The position numbers and the translations under genes were made by a program. Positions 8,186 through 12,957 of a DNA stretch of 12,957 bases are shown here, piece after piece; positions within the stretch are counted from its first letter, which is position 1; every line of letters begins with the position of its first letter. The stretch spans positions 1 to 12,957 of the forward strand of contig UZAE01013201.1 of assembly GCA_900617975.1 (NCBI GenBank). Direction: 5' to 3'. This DNA is from Rodentolepis nana. Lineage: Eukaryota; Platyhelminthes; Cestoda; Cyclophyllidea; Hymenolepididae. The notes under the pieces were generated by a model, which was not told where the DNA came from, did no database searches, and saw nothing but the letters and a program-made list of their open reading frames with translations.

Positions 8186-9746
8186 GAGGAAATGTAGCGT
8201 TATAATTTTAAAAAAATCCCAGATATCAATTTAAAACTGTCTCCAAGTGTCCCAAACCGTCCCATGCCGTTAGAAATTGAGTAGTATAATCCTAATAGCT
8301 TAGCAAAGTTCATTTTTTTGCGCATTGGCTTTGGTGTTAACTGTATTATTAGAGTTTAGAGACATTTAATGAACTCACGTGTCCCAAATTCCAATTTTCC
8401 TCAAAATTCGCCGATGCGTGAGTTCTCAATTTATATGCCTGAGCTTATTGTACATACGGAAGCTCTTAAACTACGCAGAAAAAGTAACGCTCGTCATATA
8501 CATCACATAAATTCATATAGTATAACGCAGAAATTAAACCGTGTTTGTGATGGAACATTTTACTAGGAAGCAACGACTTTGTAATCAATAAGCAAGATTT
8601 GTGACTGAGGAAGGTGCAATATAATAATGAAGAAGAAAGATTATCTGAAGTAGTTTAAATATATGATAGGTTTTGGACTACCTAGTATATTTGAAGCTAT
8701 GTTTACTGAGAAATATTGAAATAAGACGATGCTAGAAGCAGTTTCAATCGATTAATTTTCAAATTAGAGAATAAGTTAGAAATGATGATTTTCATGTTTC
8801 TAATTAATAATAATGAATGCGATTTCTATAAATTTATATATGACAAAATGCTGCTAACTGTTTTCTAAATGGGAGATGGCAGAATTTGAGGTGTACAATG
8901 CGAATTTTTAATTTAAAAGACCCCTTACACTTTATATAGAATAAATGACGTAATTATAGGACATATTGCCATAAAATTATTACTTACTTTAGGAACACAT
9001 ACAAAGCAAAATGTTAGCCAACATTTGCAGTTGAATCGCGAATTGGGTTTTTCCTAAACATTCTTAGCCTCAAACCCTTGCACATTCAGCGAAATATACA
9101 ATTGATGTTTAAGGAGAATAAACATTGTTCCATGTAAGAATTGAGCATACTCTGTAAAAGGTATCCTAAGTACTAATTTTTAAGGATATTTTATACATTC
9201 CTTGTGACCACAAAATATCCATAATTTTTAAGATTTGAGAATGCCTGAAAATGTGTACATCAGTATGAGTTGTAAAAATGCTTTCATTAAAAAGAATAAC
9301 TTTAGGACATCTAAAGGGTATTTAATGTTTGACATTTTGACTAAGTTTACAAACTTATTCATGGTAGACCGTGTTTATTTCTTTCTATTCTAAGTTTACA
9401 ATCCTAAACATGAAGCATTTACCCTTGGAGTTTCATGTTAGTAAAATCAGAGGTTTTTGAGAAGCTTATTACTCCGACAGTCTTCAAATTTCCAGCGTAA
9501 AAGAGAAATATTAATGGCAAAATTATATCGTGTGCGTGAATTTTAGTAATTTTAATATTTTACCAAGATTATTTTACATAAAGAAGAGAAAAACGCACTA
9601 CAAATTTCGTTGATATAACACCTTGGTCATGAGTGTAATACATTTCAAATACAAAATTCAACCAAGAAATAATCGTTCACTGAACAAGCATAGTTAATTG
9701 TTATTTAGTACAGTCTTCATGTTTATTTACTTTTCTATTCAAGTCA
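8183..9746. other. Anonymous AT-rich non-coding sequence
   Basis: A 65-codon frame at 8369-8566 has no recognisable domain. The 10-base word GTGTCCCAAA occurs at 8247-8256 and 8379-8388, not beyond chance. CACGTG occurs at 8376-8381. The rest is very stop-rich. I see no gene. Confidence 0.6.
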
Positions 9747-9760
9747 ATATATATATATAT
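9747..9760. repeat. (AT)7 microsatellite
   Basis: Seven perfect AT units, a short simple repeat. Confidence 0.9.
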
Positions 9761-10244
9761 GATTTGAATTAATTGATATCCTGAAATTGTTCACTTGCGT
9801 AATTTGTATTCAACTGCTTTTATACTAACTAACATTAACCAAAGGGTCAAATAGCAGGATGCATTGGCTTTCACGACACCTAAGTTTTATTCCGTGAACT
9901 CAACCATAGCACAAATACTTGAGCAATTTTATTGGTATGTAAAATCGTATATTTATCTGCATCAAATTACGATTTGAAAGCAAGCTTAAAACCTATAATT
10001 TAAAATAATAGATTTATTTCTTTAGTATTTTCCCATACCATTTTCTATTCATAAAATCATTGAAATGCTAAATAAATATTTGATGAATTGAAATTAAAAT
10101 GTTTAGGGTTACTTAGATAATATATTAAAGATACTTGATTAGTGCTATAATTGTAGAAATAAGATCCAGTTAAATAATTAGTCTTTGGATTGGCCATATT
10201 CTTAAAAAATACACAAGACTGTATACATTATATTTTAAATGATG
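9761..10244. other. Anonymous AT-rich non-coding sequence
   Basis: Strongly AT-rich and full of stops in all frames. Nothing is recognisable. Confidence 0.6.
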
Positions 10245-10500
10245 AAATTGAACAAACAAAGACACAATCTTTATTTGGAAATTTTATGAAATATATTTCG
10301 GCGTTAGTCATGGCATCCTCTAGTCCACTTGAAGTGTTTTAAACAGCATCAAATATTACGGTTTTATATATTTTATTTGTCACGCCAGATGGCGTGAGGA
10401 CTTACCCTTCACTATGCGTGAAACACTGCACCGAAACTGCCCTTTTCTGATGATCAGATTTCCTGCAACGTCTCAAACAACTGAATAGTTAGGCGACAAA
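10245..10500 (-). mobile_element. Possible degenerate retroelement tail with poly(A) signal
   Basis: Read on the minus strand, a less AT-rich stretch is followed by a GATGCCATGACTAACG-type word and CGCCGAAA (10296-10303). An AATAAA follows at 10275-10270, and then T/G-rich sequence to about 10245. AATAAA plus a downstream GT-rich element is the animal polyadenylation arrangement. A short 'gatgcca...cgaaa' word is reminiscent of the tails of Penelope-like and some other non-LTR retroelements, as I recall them. No reverse transcriptase or GIY-YIG coding remnant can be read upstream, at 10500-10900. It could instead be a 3' end of an unrelated transcript, or chance. Confidence 0.2.
10380..10397. 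repeat. GC-rich 7-bp hairpin
   Basis: TCACGCC (10380-10386) and GGCGTGA (10391-10397) are exact reverse complements around an AGAT loop. A stem with five G-C pairs of seven is notable in AT-rich DNA. It lies inside the possible retroelement tail. Confidence 0.65.
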
Positions 10501-11002
10501 GTAAACCGTGCTAATATATTTGAATTTCGAAAGGCTTGTACAATTTTAATAGTTTTTTATTCATAGTTTAATTTTATAAAATTTTCAAAAAACATTGAAA
10601 GTAGGAGATGAGAAATATAATTCTAAAGTGAGTATAACAAAGGTATGAAGAAGTTTTAAAAAATTCTAATTGCATACAGATGATTGAGGAAGTTCGATTT
10701 GTGTGGCATTGTTTGGGTTATATAAAGTACTCCTGCGCAATGATAATATAAAAAATAAATCTAAATATAATGATTTAAAATCACAAAAAAACATGAACCA
10801 TTTTACAATCTTTAGTATCGATAAAAGTAAGTCAGCCAGATTAAATATGACCAAATTTTCTTATATTGTGAAAATATAAAAATGAATTAAGGATAATTGC
10901 ACTAATGTAAGACCCCTGATTTAATAGGTTTTGCAACACCCCACCCCTTCAATTGAACCCAGCTCAATAGAGCTCTTAGCAATAAATTATTTCGTGCATT
11001 AG
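10501..11002. other. Anonymous AT-rich non-coding sequence with small hairpin
   Basis: A 62-codon minus-strand frame at 10666-10854 is hydrophobic and unrecognised, and I treat it as spurious. AGCTC (10961-10965) and GAGCT (10970-10974) form a 5-bp hairpin with an AATA loop. On the minus strand, GGTTCAATT just beyond it looks like part of a pol III B box, but no correctly spaced A box is present. The part from about 10958 may be the eroded inner edge of repeat copy 2. Confidence 0.5.
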
Positions 11003-11024
11003 GGGGTGTGCGATGGACTTGCCT

Positions 11025-11038
11025 CCACGTGGTGCACC
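11025..11038. promoter_or_regulatory. Overlapping palindromes with E-box, copy 2
   Basis: CCACGTGG (11025-11032) and GGTGCACC (11031-11038) match 5040-5053 exactly on the opposite strand. The CACGTG E-box core is at 11026-11031. The exact retention matters because the rest of the element has diverged by roughly 10-20%. Confidence 0.3.
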
Positions 11039-11254
11039 CTGGGCATCGTATATTCATACGGCAAAAAAGTCTATTAACCGGCAGTTGACTACTGACTTCA
11101 ACCTATCATGACCCGACTGTATGTCATATTAGACCTTTTTTACAGTACTCATCTAGCCTTTTTTCTACCTTTGTGTAAGTCTGACTGTCTCTTTTACATC
11201 TATGAATCACTAATCTGTCCCCCTTTCTACTTTTTGCCACTTTGATGCTCTTCT

Positions 11255-11264
11255 CCCCCCCCCC
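11255..11264 (-). repeat. G10 tract (C10 on plus) inside repeat copy 2
   Basis: Ten consecutive C on the plus strand are ten G in the element's sense orientation. The aligned position in copy 1 (about 4838-4841) has only four G. Confidence 0.9.
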
Positions 11265-11328
11265 TCTTCTGTGTAGACCGATGTCAGCTAAAGGACTAAT
11301 GATGACTATCAAAACACCTGCCGTTTGA

Positions 11329-12957
11329 AAAGAAAAAATAAATTTTGCGCATTAAGAGTCTATCGTTTTTTCTCACATTTAAACAGGTTTTGAATTGCTA
11401 ATGATAACAATTAAAGCGAATTAAAGTTTTAAAAACGTTGATTAAAACTCAAATACCCATTATATTAATATTACAGTCCTTCCTTCATTGTTAACTTCGT
11501 TGAATTCCCTTTAAAATCTGCTTAAAAAAGCCAACACTTTGAAAAAGAATTCGTTTATTCCGAAGAGATAGACAATTTCAGCTGCATTTTAATTATAAAA
11601 AGTAGGAAGGTCCATTTTGTCTAAATTCCCTTCAAACATTTTCGTAAATATTTCACTAATTGATCATGCTATTGATTTTTTTTGCAGTAATTTATAAGTC
11701 ATCTGAACAAAATCTACCAAATAGTCTCCTTGGGAAAATATTATGTAGGTAGTGCTTAAAGTACTTTAAAATTTGAATCAAGAAACAATGAGTCAGCAAT
11801 ATGTTCCTCTTTATTCTAAAAAGGTACCTTGAATAAAACAATTATATTGTAATTTGAAATAAAATGATGTTAATTTGTTTCTTTAAAGGTAAAAACGATT
11901 AATTACTTCAAAATTGGTCTTGTTAAAATAAGGACTTGTTTCTCAAACTATTATTACAATTGCAATTCAATTTTGTGCAATTTTGTATTTGGGCATTGAG
12001 GATCAGAGCGGAAAGAGCGCTCGTGAATGCAGCCCAAAGTAAGCATGAGAAATACTTTCTTAGGTTAAGAGACTGTCATTTACCTTGATAATATTGCCTT
12101 ACTTGGCCTTTCAATAGACGCTTAGAAATGACCATTTCTGCCTTCATTATGCTCCGTACTTTATAATCAACTTCTAATTACTACGGTGCGTTCTTTTTCT
12201 TTTCATTTTAAACTGTTAGATACGTAGCTTGGAATGATGTTAATTTCTTTAGATACTATCGCATATTTCTAATTCAAAGAGAAATTGTGCTATAATTAAA
12301 ATGACTTCAGTATTTCAAATCTAAACTTATTGCGCGCACTAAATTTCAACTTAGATTTACTGTGTTAATAGAAAATAAAATAAAAAAGTAAATTTCATGG
12401 AATTGGAATATATATATTTTGCTGATGCGGTGGTGTCAATGTCAATCTAATTTTGATGATTGTTGGAAATGATTGGTCGCTTCTCGATTCGCTCGTAATT
12501 TGTCATCGTGTAATTTAATTCCATCAAGATAGGTTTTAAGCGCTGGAGTGCTCATTCAATTTGGACTTTATAGAAAAATAATATTAATTTCAGAAAGAGA
12601 CGCAAACTAACGATAGGTTACTAATGAGCAATTTTCATATTTTAAATGCTTGTTTTACAAATAAATGCAAAAAAACTTTCCCCAATTAGAAAGATAGTCG
12701 TATACTCGACAACGATATGGTTTTGTTCGTAAAATGGCAATGGTTCGTCTCGAAAACCATTCTCCATCGACAAATGCTTCAATTGTCTAGCCAGGCCAAA
12801 TTGACCAACAGACTGTCAATTCAAGCTCATACAAATATCTCTCTGCGCCAGGGAGAAATTTTTTTACAAATAGAGCATAGTACATGCTATATTTGAATAT
12901 TCCTTAAATGCATTAATTCACTGCATGATGATGATAATTCAAATGATTTAAGGTATA
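11329..12957. other. Anonymous AT-rich non-coding sequence
   Basis: No open frame of interest is present. A short patch with more G and C at about 12001-12050 contains the palindrome GAGCGCTC (12015-12022). ATGGTT (12740-12745) and AACCAT (12755-12760) can pair in a small hairpin. I see no gene, RNA or recognisable repeat. Confidence 0.6.

Larger units (their letters stand above)
11003..11328 (-). mobile_element. Dispersed repeat, copy 2 (inverted relative to copy 1)
   Basis: The reverse complement of this 326 bp segment aligns with 4778-5075. The core is at 11003-11089, the middle block at about 11097-11156 and the outer arm at 11269-11328. It is longer than copy 1 because the variable purine-rich part is expanded and because about seven bases (CAGTAGT on the element strand) are inserted beside the core. 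Its long G tract sits at a different alignment position from that of copy 1. A 62-codon minus-strand frame at 11124-11312 lies within it but is not preserved across copy 1, so it is not called a gene. I see no poly(A) tail or target-site duplication, and the family is unknown. Confidence 0.8.

Noticed and set aside
10440..10500. CTGATGA (10447-10453) as the core of a hammerhead ribozyme
   Set aside because: No GAAA follows at a suitable distance, and stems II and III cannot be drawn. The nearest GAAA lies upstream.
11124..11312. 62-codon lysine- and arginine-rich minus-strand frame in repeat copy 2
   Set aside because: The basic composition follows from the purine-rich variable part of the repeat. 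Copy 1 has stops or frame changes at the equivalent positions.
4778..11328. A single 6.5 kb transposon with 300 bp terminal inverted repeats
   Set aside because: There is no target-site duplication at the outer edges, no transposase-sized frame inside, and the two copies differ in length and G tracts. The geometry alone is not enough.

Overview
The window looks like non-coding DNA from an AT-rich eukaryotic genome, most plausibly an invertebrate such as an arthropod; this assignment is inference. Both strands are dense with stop codons. The longest open frame is 95 codons, and none of the open frames shows a recognisable domain, signal peptide or membrane pattern. Microsatellites (AT repeats), homopolymer G tracts and degenerate dispersed repeats are present. 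CpG is not depleted locally (11 CG dinucleotides in the first 300 bases), which argues against a heavily methylated vertebrate-type genome. I see no bacterial gene organisation, rRNA, tRNA, CRISPR array or recognisable viral gene. I therefore call no CDS.

The strongest structure is a pair of homologous copies of a roughly 300 bp dispersed element in opposite orientation: 4778-5075 (plus) and 11003-11328 (minus), about 5.9 kb apart. By hand alignment they agree at about 82% over the 60 bp outer arm and about 91% over an 87 bp core. The core carries two overlapping 8-bp palindromes, one containing a CACGTG E-box. Each copy has a long G tract at a different internal position. I could not assign the element to a known family.

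Layout. 1-4425 is anonymous AT-rich sequence with a G12 tract (668-679), an (AT)12 microsatellite (2762-2785) and a 15-bp tandem repeat (3501-3536). 4426-4560 is a patch of 50% GC. 4778-5075 is repeat copy 1. 5076-7830 is anonymous, with several short inverted repeats and a G11 tract. 7831-7910 holds a TATA-like box, an initiator-like motif, a splice-donor-like site and a bulged hairpin, together a weak candidate for a promoter and first exon. 8132-8182 is a G-rich tract followed by (AT)16. 10245-10500 contains a minus-strand polyadenylation-type signal and a motif reminiscent of retroelement tails. 11003-11328 is repeat copy 2. 11329-12957 is anonymous.

No set of genes working together can be inferred. 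The window may be intergenic or lie within a long intron. I found no convincing undescribed system; the inverted repeat family is the item most worth following up.
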